NCBI GenBank assembly: GCA_019614645.1
Contig: JABWDB010000030.1
Coordinates: forward strand, 2,852,001-2,916,000
Direction: 5' to 3'
Length of the DNA: 64,000 nt
Source of the DNA: Stratiolaelaps scimitus
Taxonomy: Eukaryota; Arthropoda; Arachnida; Mesostigmata; Laelapidae
The notes under the pieces are model-generated. The model searched no databases. It was given only the letters and a program-made list of their open reading frames with translations, and was not told where the DNA came from. The number at the start of each line of letters is the position of its first letter. Position 1 is the first letter of the stretch. Made by a program: the position numbers and the translations under genes. This document shows, one piece after another, positions 1 through 12,228 of the stretch.

Positions 1-1060
1 CAATGCTAACCTCTCAGCTAAATATAGCAATATAGCGATACTTTGCAAAAAACCCGGTATTTTCGAATACAAGTTGGGTCAAATCAAAGTTTGTGACGAA
101 TTTTTCAACGTCGTATGCATTTTGATTTGGGCAACGCCGCCATTCATTGGTAATTAACAGAGTTAAAATCGACAAGAATCGAACCATTTCATTTCCTTGT
201 ACTAGCTTTGCTTCAAAATCGTAACGAGATCTACAGAGAATGTGTAGTACACTAAATACAAGGCGCCGCAAACGATTGAACGTGCTAGTCGTTTCCGGCG
301 CGGTCAAATAAAGAAATCACAGAAAAATTGAAGATGCCTCTTGACGAGGTTCCGAAATTATAAAGCCGAAAAATATACCATATATCCAAAACGAGCTACA
401 ATGAAAGTGTATACAGAGCATTCTACTTTTCATTTAACAAGCAACTCCCTTGAAATGCTTGGTCAGCCATCGTTTCTATCATTTACGTTTCGACGAAACT
501 TATATTTCATTCATGGGAGACAAACTCACATTGGGGCTTTCGGTGTTCGGTGTCTACATAGGCAAACCATTAGTGGGCACAATTTAGCTATTTCGCTGGC
601 AGAAAAACAAAGACGTAGAGATGAAAAATTATAGCGATATACTTAGAGAACACATTTGCTGAGGCCCAACGTGTAGCTCTTATTCGATAACATGGCGTAT
701 AAAATCGTATTCGTACCTATAGATTTTTCTGGTTGAACAAGTAAACAGTTCTTCTATATCCTGCTCAGTGCACAGTTAAGAAATAACCATGCTCTAGATA
801 GAACACGTATTAATAGCAAAATGTGCGCGCATATATGCACAATACCCTATAAATTGAAAACTGTGCTACAGAAATGTGCACGTTGCTTTTTTGGTCCAAA
901 TTTCGATTTCCTCTATCTTTACCCTGTAGCTAGCCCTCTCTCATACTCATCATTCTCGCCCTATTGAAACAATAATCATTGTGTCTGCTGTCTACGACGT
1001 TTCTATTTTCCTTTTCTCCTCTTCTCTTCTACGTATATGACGTATACGTATTCTTAGTGA
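1..1060. other. AT-rich non-coding stretch
   Basis: Two open frames of about 97 codons occur here, one on each strand, but they have no domain, no convincing start context and no splice context. I see no repeat family member, promoter or RNA gene. The stretch is best read as intergenic or intronic sequence. Confidence 0.5.
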
Positions 1061-2160
1061 GACCCGTGAGACGAATCATTATTTGACTTCGAATGAAGTG
1101 AATGAGTTCGTCGTGCGCCTATCCCCTCAACTGCATCCTCTATGGCCGACTGATCCCCTGGACGCTTCCCCGTCTACCCAGAAGGCCCCTCAGAATCAAC
1201 TGACAGACGTCACTTGCTGCACCACAAACGGCATACACACCTTCTTCTCTTTTGCTACATTTGCCATTCGCGTTGGCCAGGCCTGGTCCAGCAGTCGGCC
1301 TAGCGGTCGTTGTGCTCGTCGTTGTTGCCGCTGTCCAACGTTTTTCTCATCACGCTGCCCGGCGGTTGGCTTGCCAGTCTAGCAGTTCCATTTTAGCCGG
1401 CCTGTGGACAAGGCAGGTAGCCGCGATTACAGGCGCTTCTTTCCGCACCACGCTTCGTCAGGTTGGTCCTGCCGTCATTCGCTCGCAATCACGCAAAATC
1501 ACTCCCACCCACCACCCGTTCATTCTGCGTCACCCATACACACCCACCTCACAACCTCGTTCCACATGAATCCCTCAACTCTCAAGGCGGTAGCCGCACA
1601 GCACTACGCTGCTGCACGCTGCATTCAGCCAGGACGTCGTCACCCGCTGAGAGGCCGCAGACTCGCTGTCCTGAGAAGGGCTCCTATGGCCTCGAGCTTC
1701 GCTCTGCTCTTTCGTTGTTCGCTCGCCGGGCCTTCGCGCCCGCCAGCGATTCCCTGACCCTGGTCCAAGTCTTCCTGACCCTCGGGTTAGCCCGTCCCTT
1801 CCACCTCATCCCGTGTCCCCCTTATGCGCTGTCGCCACAGCAGATTGTGCCGTTGTGCCTTGTGTCGGGCGGCTCAGTTTGCGCCGACATCGTGCGGCTC
1901 CTGACTGGGGTTCCTCCTCCTCACTTGCTTAACCGTTTCTTCCCCTCGGGAGAATAGACGGTGTTCCCGCACGAGCATAGTTTCTGCTCTAGTTGGAACG
2001 GCACACGCAACGGTGCCGTTGTCATCGCCGGGATGTGCCACTGGTGGGACTCCTTCTCTCTCTCTCTCGTGGCGGATATATGCATGCATCCACGCGTCCG
2101 CACACATCTTTTAACTCAGGTTCATTCCATCTCTCAATTTTCCTTCGCGTGCTGAGCAAG
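1061..2160. other. GC-richer island with overlapping open frames
   Basis: Base composition rises clearly against both flanks, and several frames stay open together on the plus strand, the longest about 164 codons (1463-1957). The translations are rich in Pro, Ser, His and Arg, differ frame by frame and show no domain. Open frames in several registers at once are expected from the composition. The island could be a promoter, a 5' untranslated region or an old repeat. I cannot choose between these. Confidence 0.4.
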
Positions 2161-4817
2161 TAAACGACGCCGTCATGTTGTTTCTCCGAGGATGTATCTA
2201 TCTATCAATCAATCAATACACGGCAAACATAATAGTACTAGTAGTGGTTGTGTAGTGGCATCGATGATGATGAGGATCCTTATACCGGTGACTGGACAAT
2301 GAGAAAGCGCTTCATAAATGACCTCATCGTCTTGACCTTGCTCCTGCCGCCGTCGCCACTGCGCTCTTATTATTACCACTTCTTATTCCACTCAGCTGTC
2401 TCTGGAGGCCTCTGATGATCTGCCGGTGTAAGGTCAGGCGTATATGTATAGAATATGCTGAGGCTATATATCTCCTTTCATCTGTTTTTATATTGTGCCA
2501 CGCTAAATAAAATAGCAACAATTCGGCAGTGTTATACCATACTTCTACAATTCTTTCGACACCATTTGCGCATTACGAAACCATTTACAAAGGTCGATTC
2601 ATCAACCTGTAATTTCGTTAATTACCCACACAGAAACAATTTCAAAATATGACTTTTAGAGTACTTTAATTTAATTACGGCAAAAAATTGAGTGCTTTTG
2701 ATAAGGGTGCACATTGCAGCATACGCCATGATCACCACCAACTCAAAGTATGTCTTGTCATAGAAGCCTACTTTGGATCTTTCTGAGAGCATGGCTGGTT
2801 GATAGCAATCCTATTATTTTCATTAGTCCCGAGTACTCGATCTAGTGAGAGAGAACGATTCGAGCACAGGTAAGGATCAAAGCATATTACCCTCAACATA
2901 ACGGCGTAAGTTTTAGTTGCATTTCCATTAACTTTTCTTTTTTTCTAGAGGTTAAAGGTAAATCCTGCATGGACACCAGGCCTCACACTGAGGTATTTGC
3001 CTGGTAGTGTCAGACTCTAACTAACTAAACCCAGAACCGATTTTGACTTGGGGCACTGACCGGGATTGTCAAAGTATTAATTCAGTCAGTGCCTTGCAGG
3101 AACCGGCATTTCCATTAACTTAAAAATTAGTAGCCCATTTATGCAGCCTAATGAGAAAACGTCTATGCATACTAACAATTCTGATCCCGCTGGAACCATA
3201 GGGTGCCACCGAAGGGTACCACCTTCGGATTCCAGCCCCCAATCACCCTCCATCATCCAATATGATTTCCATAGCGTCAAAGGCGTTCCATCTCTGAGCT
3301 TAGGAGCTGAACAAAAGCACACCGCTCTGCCCTCGAGCTCTCTGATAAACCTCTAAAGATAATTATGTTTCTGTAACTATAAATAAAGCCTTTCAAACAA
3401 TAGAAAACAGGAATACTTGGAAAAATGCTGCACTAACCTCACATTTGTATCGTTGTCAAATATCCGTCAGCTCGCAGATCGTTCAAATGGTAATATTTAA
3501 GCAAATACTTGAGCACGTATCAATCGCAATACGGTAAACTTAGAAAACAGTCAAGGCACTGCGTGACAGGAACATTGCTGAGTTGAAACTAATATTATTA
3601 TAAAATTCATAGTTGAGCTCGCCGATGATATGGATTGAGACAGTGTAGTAAGTTGTTCCTGTCTTCGATATGAGTAACGTCAATTCTACTAAACGACCTT
3701 GATTAGAAAAGTAAATAAAGGTGCACAGATGGCATGGTATGGCTTCAACGATAGTAATTACGGAGCATTAAATAAATCACATTATACATGACCGTATGGC
3801 GAGAGTTCGGTGACCGCCACTAGACCCACCGACAAGCGGGCGAATTCAAATTGAAATACCGATTAAATCGGGCTTAATCGAATGTCGTTCGAAGATATAC
3901 CTCACACGCCCGGCTGTATATGTGGCTTTACAAATGTCGCTTCTCCCGAAATGTCTCTAAATTCTGCGACAACTTGTCATGCCTCATTGCTTATCATACT
4001 GTGTTCCAGTAAGCACATAGGCAGCAAAAGGGGGTACAAATCTCTATTTTCTCTATTCGATTCTACCCTGTGGTCTCACACACGAGTAGTCCCTCCATCC
4101 CACTCGCAGACATTAAAGTTCGGCTAAAAATGACGCCTCTCTGAACGGCGTGCTCACGCAAGGCACGCCACATTGTCAGCGTCATCAACCTTATCATGAT
4201 AACCACCACCACCACCACCATCAAGGACCATCAGCAGTAGTAGCAACATTTGGTGAGATGGGCGAGTGAAGTCAGTGTAAGGGGAGCAAGCCATCCTTAC
4301 GATTGGCTCTATCGTCTCCGTCCACTGAGTGGACTCGCCGCCCCCCCAGCGGAGCCTAAACCTATCGAGTACATAACTCTGGCCCGTGAGGTCATCACGG
4401 TTATCGCAAATATCTCTAGTAGCTTGAGTTCAACTTGTACATTGGTAACAGTTCCAATGTTCAGCAGTGTTTGGATACCGTTCACCTGGAACTCCCACTG
4501 GCAATCTGCAGGGATCTGGACGTTTCAAAAGGGGGCTTCGCCGCAATATTTATTCATTCCTTTGTTGTTGTTTTTTTGCATTAACATACACTACTGTGAT
4601 TACTACTGAATACTACTACTGAATATTAACGCGCAAAAGCAATATCTAAAGTCATATTTGAAAAAAATAATCGAACTTAATTACAGCGCAGCGACTGCAA
4701 GCGTCAAAGTTTGTGTAGTCTCGCATAGGGTGGCGTGAGTTTACGAATACCCCGTCGCTCGCCTTCATATGCGAACATATGCATACTGGAACTCGAACCA
4801 GCTGTATGTAGTCTAAC

Positions 4818-4858
<41 letters not shown>

Positions 4859-6985
4859 CTGTTTTTTTTCCGTATCAGTATCAATAACACCCAATATCAA
4901 GGAACACCGAAAAGTTTCCTCTCTAACTCTGGCCTTGCTTCCTCTTGCGCTATGACGTACCAAGTGGGTAGACACATATTCGAGTGTTTACTTCATCGTC
5001 GAATAGCGAATAACGTTATCAACTAGTGAGATCTAATCCATCACCTCACTACAGATAAACTCTAAGAGGTGGGGGGAGGGTGCCTGTGACGCTCACTGTG
5101 TAAACGAACAGTCGGGCCACTCTGACTCAGAAACGAGTCGTAGGCGAAAATCAAGCTATTTTCTAGATTGTGTGAGTTCTTGCCAGGGTACCACAAGAAC
5201 AACTTTTACTCAGACAGATAAACATGAGCAATACAATCTTACATCTTCATCACATCCGTCTCCTCTACTTCTGTAAAGAATACCACACCTCGCTCAATTT
5301 TGTAGCTGTGATCTCTTTATCCGCGAACTACCTACTATATTCCCTAGAATGGATCGCGGATTCATTCAATTCCTGGTAGATGCGTACAAATCAAGTTAAG
5401 CTTTGAACAACATTTTCCGTTAATCTCACCTAGTTTGCAATCTCTCTGGTTTGTTTATTCAATCGATAGGTAACTGTTTAGCTAGCTATGTAGCTCCAGT
5501 CAACCAAATTAGATGACGTCCCTACGCGGTACTGTGTACATGTGTTTGTACGACGGCATAGCCACGTTTAGATCCGTTCCAAATCAAATATCGATTATAT
5601 ACTGAAAAATAATACTGACTTGTAAAGTAGACATCCTCGACCTCTGTTCCGTTCTGAGTAATATTCGTATGTTTTGTAAGGAACTACGGCTTCTTCCAAT
5701 TGAGTTGATATAATATCACCACTTTTAACTATAAAATTTTACTCGATATATTATATAATAGTAATTACATATTATAATAGTAATCTCGTTTTTTTTTTTA
5801 GAAATGAACATCTGTGAATGGCAGTATCCGAGAGACATCCGACATCGACAACCGTCTGTCTATAACTCAGAGACTCTTGACCCCTGAAGACGAGACTTCA
5901 AACCGACCAACTGAAGCCTTCTTGTCCGACGGCCCTCGGGGTCGTATTATAATAGTATAACAAGAAGCAATCTCTGAACTTGGTCGCAGACGAGCCGTGC
6001 CTTGTAGGGTTTTACAAAAACAAAATAGTCACCAGGTTCGAGTTCCACTGCGTGACATATATGACCGTTTAAGCATGGAATTGCAGCTCCTTCAATAAAC
6101 CAATAAGCCTCTACCTTTACCTTATTTCAAATCGAGACCTGCGTATAAAAATATATTATGATTTATCAGACTCAGCTACCAATACGGGGAAACGATGGCT
6201 TCAAATTAGGCCACCTTACGATTTAAACCCTTAGATCGTTTTCCCTCTACGTGGGTGCATGCAAAATAATATAATCGATGACGTGCTGCGTTCAAGTTGG
6301 TTTGAAACATTTCCTGACTAAGTTTCCTGATAACTGAAATGAAATATTTTCTCCAATCTATTTTGACGCAAACAATCGTCAAGTGGCGGAATACTTCAGC
6401 ATCCTTCTCCGCTTTGGGACTCGTCCCCCGATCGCGCACTTGCAGGTATCGCACTGCGGCCTCTAATACGATTCCTATATGGCAGATAGAGGAGTATCTT
6501 CCTCTTCAGGATGTATATTTTATAATAGCTAGTTTTATTAGGGCGTCCTGGTATCAATACAGGTATATTCACGGATTGATGTCAACGAGTTTGTAATAGG
6601 AAACTGAATTCTGAGGAGTCTCAGTTTCGTTAGAATACTTATGCTACGCTTAACGTGGTTGGGAATCTAGAACCTCAATGGGTTCCTAAACGGGGAAGTT
6701 TCTTGCAGGAATTGGAAAATATATTATAATGCAACACCTTACAAAAAAGTGAACTTCAAAAATACCCCTTCCATATTTTTTTCTCGACTAAAGACTCACG
6801 GAGAGATCGGGTGTTTCAGCGCGAATGAAATAAACGTATTTTGCCTTCCATCGAGAACAGCATCTTTCACAAATGAACAAACGCGGTTTGCTCGAGTAGT
6901 TCACGTATAGTGCGATATGTATATTATAATAGCAAAATCTAAGAAGTCCCGAACGTTTTCTTGGTGATTTTAGCTTATTTATCAG
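2161..6985. other. Non-coding stretch, no gene recognised
   Basis: This is AT-rich sequence with an (AT)n array at 4820-4855, a (CCA)n run near 4203-4220 and a short perfect odd palindrome (GTCCACTGAGTGGAC) near 4320. A 119-codon open frame at 4250-4609 starts with TTG and shows no domain. Near 5785-5880 a poly-T tract ending in AG is followed by a 26-codon open stretch ending in TGA; it could be a terminal exon but nothing else supports it. Confidence 0.4.
4820..4855. repeat. (AT)n microsatellite
   Basis: An uninterrupted run of about 17 TA dinucleotides. Confidence 0.9.
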
Positions 6986-7034
6986 AGGTATGATGTTTTT
7001 TCAATTTATAAAATTCTATACTATAACCGATAGA

Positions 7035-7367
7035 ATGAGCAGAATGCGCCTGTCAGCGATTTCAAAGTCAGTTCATTGCAAAACGCTTCCCCCATTCAGC
7101 CTTCTCCCTTTAGTCGCCGCTACACTATGCTACACTATGGGTGGACAGGCTGGAGCCACGCCAAGCAATTTAGGAAGTTTCGCGAGAGCGTTCAGTAGAG
7201 GCGCAGTTACCCACTCAAGCCTCAGCTTAAGTAGTAGTCCGTTAGTGGATAGAAATAGCCAAGTAGCATCAACACCGAACGGGGCCAAAGGATCGAGCGA
7301 CCACGACGAAATAGAAGAAGATTTCTCTCTCTCTTTCTCTCTCTCTGTCTCTCAGTTCCGGCTGTAG
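7035..7367 (+). CDS. Possible small ORF with hydrophobic N-terminal region (hypothetical)
   Basis: An ATG-initiated frame starting MSRMRLSAISK runs about 110 codons. A hydrophobic stretch near residues 20-35 (FSLLPLVAATLCYTM) is followed by a Gly/Ser/Ala-rich segment and an acidic run (DHDEIEED). It then enters a (TC)n tract ending in CAG at about 7352, which looks more like an intron acceptor than coding sequence. If real, the gene could be an exon of a secreted or membrane protein ending before the TC tract. No family was recognised, no donor site was found, and frames of this length arise by chance in a window this size. Low confidence. Confidence 0.2.
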   Translation: MSRMRLSAISKSVHCKTLPPFSLLPLVAATLCYTMGGQAGATPSNLGSFARAFSRGAVTHSSLSLSSSPLVDRNSQVASTPNGAKGSSDHDEIEEDFSLSFSLSVSQFRL

Positions 7368-7554
7368 CATCTATCTATTTATCTACACCTCTCAGTCATT
7401 GGGATCCTTACCCCAACACAACGAAGGAGACCGCCCCGACACGCCGGATTAACCACCATGCCTTTCGTTTGGCTTGCGTTGTCGTTTTCCCCTCGAGACG
7501 ATAAGCTGATAGACTGATAAGCTGGCTGAATGTTATCTCCTGAGAGCGGAGTTT

Positions 7555-7570
7555 GGGGGGGGGGGGGGGG
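7555..7570. repeat. Poly-G run (16 G)
   Basis: Sixteen consecutive G on the plus strand. A similar 13-base run occurs at 39494-39506 and a 17-base run at 47088-47104. Such tracts can form G-quadruplexes and often vary in length. Confidence 0.9.
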
Positions 7571-8061
7571 CGCCAGTTGGATGATGTGTGAGCTGCCATC
7601 CGAAAATCGTTTCAAGCAACAGAAGGAAAATACCGCAGTGTCACTAGCTAACCTAATTCACTGGCTCATCCACATGTGAAACGATTGCAGAAGCCCGATG
7701 AAGTGGATAAACAGAATGAACAAAGGAAGGACTACTCTCTATTATCGGGGATTCGTTCTCCTTGGCCACTGGTTTTCCTCAATGGCTGCCCAAAGCCAAA
7801 TAGTGAACTGTTTATAAGGCTATCTACCTTAGAGAAGGGAAATCGGGCCCCAAAGTGCTACTGTTCCGAGCTGCCTCGTGTCAATTCTAGCCACAGTGGC
7901 ATACGTGAATGGGTGGGTATAATATTAGATCCATTAAAATCGTATATGATTTTCTCCAAAATCAAACCGGTTCATTCGAGTAATTTAGTCTGCAAGTGTG
8001 GCTCCTGTCAGGCAGATACGCTTTATATCGAATCAAAAGGTCGTGCACTTTATGTTAGGAG

Positions 8062-8100
8062 ATACCTAATATACTAATTTATAAAAAATATATTAGGTAT
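8062..8100. repeat. AT-rich inverted repeat
   Basis: ATACCTAATATA (8062-8073) is matched by its exact reverse complement at 8089-8100 across a 15-base spacer. The arms contain TTAGGTA, which recalls the mariner termini further along. However, no TA-flanked element boundaries are visible, so I do not call it a MITE. Confidence 0.5.
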
Positions 8101-8525
8101 ATATACTTGTTTATATTGTAGATGACGTTTTAATAAAGGGACTTTCGAAAGTTGTCAAGCGTTGAAATGCAATTAGAACAAGCGAAAATCGTAGGAAGTT
8201 TGCTCAATTTAGCTATCTCAACAGAAACCAATGCACTACTAATATAATAATCAACATTCTCTACAATTAATTGTCAAAATAATAATCAGCTTGCTCGCTT
8301 GTGAATTTGTTCACACCCTTGCTTTCCAATGCAATTGACATAATTGAAACAGTAAGAGTATCTATTTGCCTTTTGGCGCTTAGACAATTGTGATCTCGTA
8401 TAGTTCTTCATCGTATTCCAAGGTTGCAGTCACGTCCCAAAGGCATTACAGTGTGCAACGCAATGTAGAGTAAATGGTAGCTCTAACTGCAATCCAGATT
8501 AGAATCGAGCCACGTCCGCAAGCGT

Positions 8526-8919
8526 TTATCGGACCGATTTATGATATGCCGAAGGAATTTTCTGTCTGGCTTTGTATATTGAATACTGCTCATGACTTTT
8601 AATCAGGGGGTTCGCTTGTTGTTCGATAATCAATCTCTGGAAATCATCGATCACTGCGAATCGGTTGGTGCAATTCGCGGAAGACCTCAACTTTTGCACT
8701 CGCGCGTGTGAGGTTTCCCAGGGATTCTTCAACCGCGACCGCTGCGGCTGCTGGACCTGAAGTCCGAGCGCTTTGATGCGACTGTCCAGATCGACTTCCG
8801 ATCAGACGAGCTTCACACATGCTTTCGTTCAGCATTTCTCTGGTACGTTCTTCAAGGCAAGCCCTTCCATATGAGACAATCGGTAAAGCATAAGACCAAT
8901 GTCGTATGCGAATCGGCAA
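8526..8919 (-). pseudogene. Possible coding remnant with a frameshift (coiled-coil-like)
   Basis: On the minus strand one frame reads LEERTREMLNESMCEARLIG and ends up in low-complexity Ala/Ser sequence. The overlapping frame opens right there as SEVDLDSRIKALGLQVQQ and continues for about 80 residues through RVQKLRSSANC and DDFQRLIIEQQ to a stop at 8526. Joined across a single shift near 8790, the two look like one charged, helix-prone polypeptide. This is visible in the sequence, but no family was recognised and no splice sites explain the shift. It could be a decayed exon, a retroelement ORF1 remnant or coincidence. Confidence 0.22.
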
Positions 8920-11251
8920 ACTGTCCCATTATTCTCTCGACAAAAAAACAGTCTGGCCGTTTCATATCAGACGAGCGTCTCGCTGATCCGATGCTCCGGC
9001 TGTCCCAAAGAAGCTTCGTTCTTCAGACATCCAGTATTTGCTTTGTGATCGAAATTATGCACTGAGTAATGCACGCCCCATGGCGAGTTATTTTAATTTT
9101 CATGAATCAAATCTCTTACCTAAATATAATAAATATCTCGCAAAATACCATAGTAATATTATTATTAGGCTGTTCGTAGCTATTTCGTACATAGAAAAAT
9201 CGTCTATAGCCTTCGAGCCAAGCGTCCTTGCCAGGTGAAATTTGACCTGTTCATACTTGAGTCTCTTGTAAACATGTAGCCCAGCACTGGTTCAGTTCCT
9301 TAGAACAGACATGGATTTAAACGCTGAAACATCGAGCCAATTTAGGTGCCGAAAATCCTCGTTCCATGACTGAATGTTTGTTTCTTGAAGGAGCAAGCCC
9401 AAATTGAATTCATGGAAAATTAGTGAAAATCTTAAACAACGAGACCTTCACCCGACGAAGCGTTTCCTACTGCTATAATCGATTCAAGAGAGTGATTGGA
9501 CTGTTGGGGACCACAGAGGAGGTGACTTTAAATCAGGACATCTCACAAGTGAACGAGTTGCGACTATTTCCACAACCGTTGAGCGGACCAATAGGTTGGA
9601 CTATTACCCCATTGTCGGCCTACTATGGGATTTCGCGCACCACATGTTACCAAGTTATAACGAAAACATCGAAAATTACCAAGAGTAATGCAAACTGGAT
9701 TTAAGCCCATGTGATACGATGCTGTGGTGTCTTTTTGGAAATTTTATCCCTCAACCTCTTAAAAATAAGCTTTTGTGATTATGATAGTTTAAATTGACTA
9801 AAAAGCGTAACTGGTGGTGTCTACATCATGCTGCATAAGTGATACGTGGTAATGTCAATCAATAATGTTAGGTCCTGCAAAGACGGTTAGGTTCTGCAAA
9901 TCGTTATGTGGAAGGCGTTAACCGTCATGAATTGGTGATCTCTAACCACTGCCCAACTGTCGATGCACCTAATTACTTATTCTACACAGATTTACTCTGC
10001 GACCCCCTCCCCGTGTCCATTCATATGGAGTTTGCAGAAAATCAACCAATCGAAAGGATTGTATGAGGACCCCGGGCTGGTTCTAGTCGATCGTTGAACA
10101 TCGATTGCGATAGCCGTGCAGTGCGGTGACACGAAATCGCCCTTCTCGCACATGCCCCCTTTAAAGCAATTCCTATAAACATCTCTAGTTCCTCCTCTGG
10201 GAAAACAGAGGCAGTGGTCCAGTGCTAATTCCCTTCTCGCAGACCCCGCTCTCTCATTCCCTCCTACGATTTCGCAGTCTTTGGATCTCACTTCGGCATA
10301 TTGTAACTGGGGTCATCTGTATGCATCGCACGTTTCTATGTGCCTCTCTTCGTTGGCTCCTTAAGCGTGCCTTAAGGATGACACTGGGAAAGGTGGAAAG
10401 GGAGCCAGAAATGATATGAGCTTGGATTGGGCGAGTAATCGCGCGAGCGGCATCATCGAACAACGATGCTGAATTGGCTCGCCTCAAAATGACCATTCCT
10501 ATTGAACCCTTTATAATTCCTTCAATCACTTTGTGTATAACTACATGTACCAACCCTTTTGGTCAGTAAAGGCATCGTAGCATTGTACTATAGTGAATAA
10601 TAGAATATATTCATATTTAACACGATAGACAGGATGAATTTTTCGTCTCTGCTAATTTTGCATTCACCGCATTGTGTTTTTTTAATTATTGATATCAACC
10701 TAACGATCTTGTGTTGTTATATTTTTGTATTGACCACAAAGATACACCGGAGCTTTGCGCCGTTTAGCGTTAAAGTCAAGTATGGGTAAGCTTAGTTGTC
10801 CTTATCAACAAGAGTCTTCCATATCCGATAACCAGGGACGTTGCATCCGAAGATCAATTATTATCAAAATAGGAAAGTGCCGGCATCGTAGTTCAATATT
10901 TATGTTTTTCATTTAATTCATATGACTATAACTGCGATACATCGTTTGACTATTCGGATTACAATAGAGTCCGAACTTATTATAGAGATTAGAGAACAGT
11001 GAGATTACAGTCGAATTAAAGTGAATAACTATTGTTTATAGTTAAATACAAACACATCGAAGTGTTTGACGATGTTAACAACACTTCCAGCACTGGTGCG
11101 ACGAAGTGGGTAATCACGTATAGAATTTGACGAAACTAAATATAAATGGTTTCAATCCACGGCGTTTTGACAACTTCAACTCGAATTGTTGACGTTGATA
11201 TTGCCACCACTCTATCACGCACTCACTATACACCTGAAATGGCGGTACGTG

Positions 11252-11254
<3 letters not shown>

Positions 11255-11290
<36 letters not shown>
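11255..11290. repeat. (AT)n microsatellite
   Basis: An AT dinucleotide run with minor AC interruptions at its ends. Confidence 0.9.
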
Positions 11291-11293
<3 letters not shown>

Positions 11294-11423
11294 CATATCG
11301 TGAAGTTTAAGTGGGGCGTGAGTTTAGTGGGTAGGTCTGCCACTCCACCAGGCAGGAGTCCCACAGTACCATGACAAATACCTTAGCTGTGAGGCCTGGT
11401 CTGCATGAGCATTCTCCGTCATA

Positions 11424-11427
<4 letters not shown>

Positions 11428-11508
<81 letters not shown>
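11428..11508. repeat. Long (AT)n microsatellite
   Basis: About 80 bases of nearly pure AT dinucleotides with one AC interruption near the left end. This is the longest array in the window. Confidence 0.9.
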
Positions 11509-11510
<2 letters not shown>

Positions 11511-12158
11511 GACAAGGGGAACCATCAGCGGAGTCGATAAACTCGCCATATGGCCGTATCTATCGATCGAGTTTGGCCAGGTGCGCTTGGTCCAGGTGAA
11601 ACTGTGGCTATGGCGTGCAATCTAATTACACGAAACACAAGTGTTGAATATGTGTGATACAAATATGCACGCAGCATATGGAACACGACTGACAACAAAT
11701 ATAAATCAACGAACGTGCAGAACATACCAACAGCTGTATAAACTTATGGCATTTTGGGAGAAACACCCTCGCAATAGGAGATTTGAAGAATAGAAGATTT
11801 AAGTGGCGGTGTGTTAACTCCTAGAATTTTTCGCCGATAGCGACAGATTTGAAAATACTTTATAAAATACAACGTTCTACTTGAGTCTAGTGCATTGTTC
11901 GTGCAGAACAATCCTAATGAATTCATTTTGTGTATTCTCCACCTACGTAACAAAACACTCAGACAATGCGAATGTTGTTTGCGTATCAGCTAGTTTGTTG
12001 CCTCTCGCAAATCATCGTATCAAGATATATGATATAGTTGAATATGATTAAGTTGAAACATATGTATCTTGTGCCCAACAAACGCGGAAATCCAAATAGT
12101 GATACTCTACTCTGATTACGAATGCGCACCGACTCTGATGACAATTTTCTTTAGTTGT

Positions 12159-12228
12159 TTAGGCATAGATCCCCTCCGTCTGGACATGATATCTTTATCA
12201 TGTCCAGATTGCGCGGATCTATGCCTAA
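12159..12228. ncRNA. Pre-miRNA-like near-perfect hairpin (strand unknown)
   Basis: The 70-base segment folds on itself. A 14-bp outer stem (TTAGGCATAGATCC pairing with 12215-12228) is followed by a six-by-six internal region in which three pairs are still possible. A 13-bp inner stem (TCTGGACATGATA, 12179-12191, pairing with 12196-12208) is closed by a 4-base loop. The size and near-continuous stem resemble a microRNA precursor, but the loop is very tight and the segment could equally be a foldback transposon remnant or an inverted duplication. It begins TTAGG and ends CCTAA, like the mariners in this window, but no TA target duplication flanks it. No expression evidence is available from sequence alone. 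Confidence 0.3.

Larger units (their letters stand above)
7368..8525. other. Non-coding stretch with poly-G run and small hairpin
   Basis: It holds a (TC)n tail, a 16-base G run (7555-7570) and an AT-rich inverted repeat (8062-8100). A 133-codon frame at 7676-8077 starts with GTG and has no recognisable domain; I treat it as chance. Confidence 0.4.
8920..12158. other. Non-coding stretch with long AT arrays
   Basis: No gene recognised. Contents are (AT)n arrays at 11255-11290 and 11428-11508 and otherwise unique AT-rich sequence. Reading frames across the arrays give Ile-Tyr repeats and are not genes. Confidence 0.5.

Noticed and set aside
1252..1957. Frames of 105-164 codons in three plus-strand registers
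   Set aside because: The GC-rich composition keeps several frames open together. None has a domain, and the longest begins at an arbitrary start.
2931..2965. Pyrimidine tract plus CTAG, 9 bases and GTAAAT resembling a micro-exon
   Set aside because: Nine bases cannot be supported without neighbouring exons.
11114..11549. Open frames of Ile-Tyr repeats on both strands
   Set aside because: They are translations of (AT)n microsatellites.
12159..12228. A MITE derived from the mariners because the hairpin starts TTAGG and ends CCTAA
   Set aside because: Only five terminal bases match, and no TA duplication flanks the hairpin.
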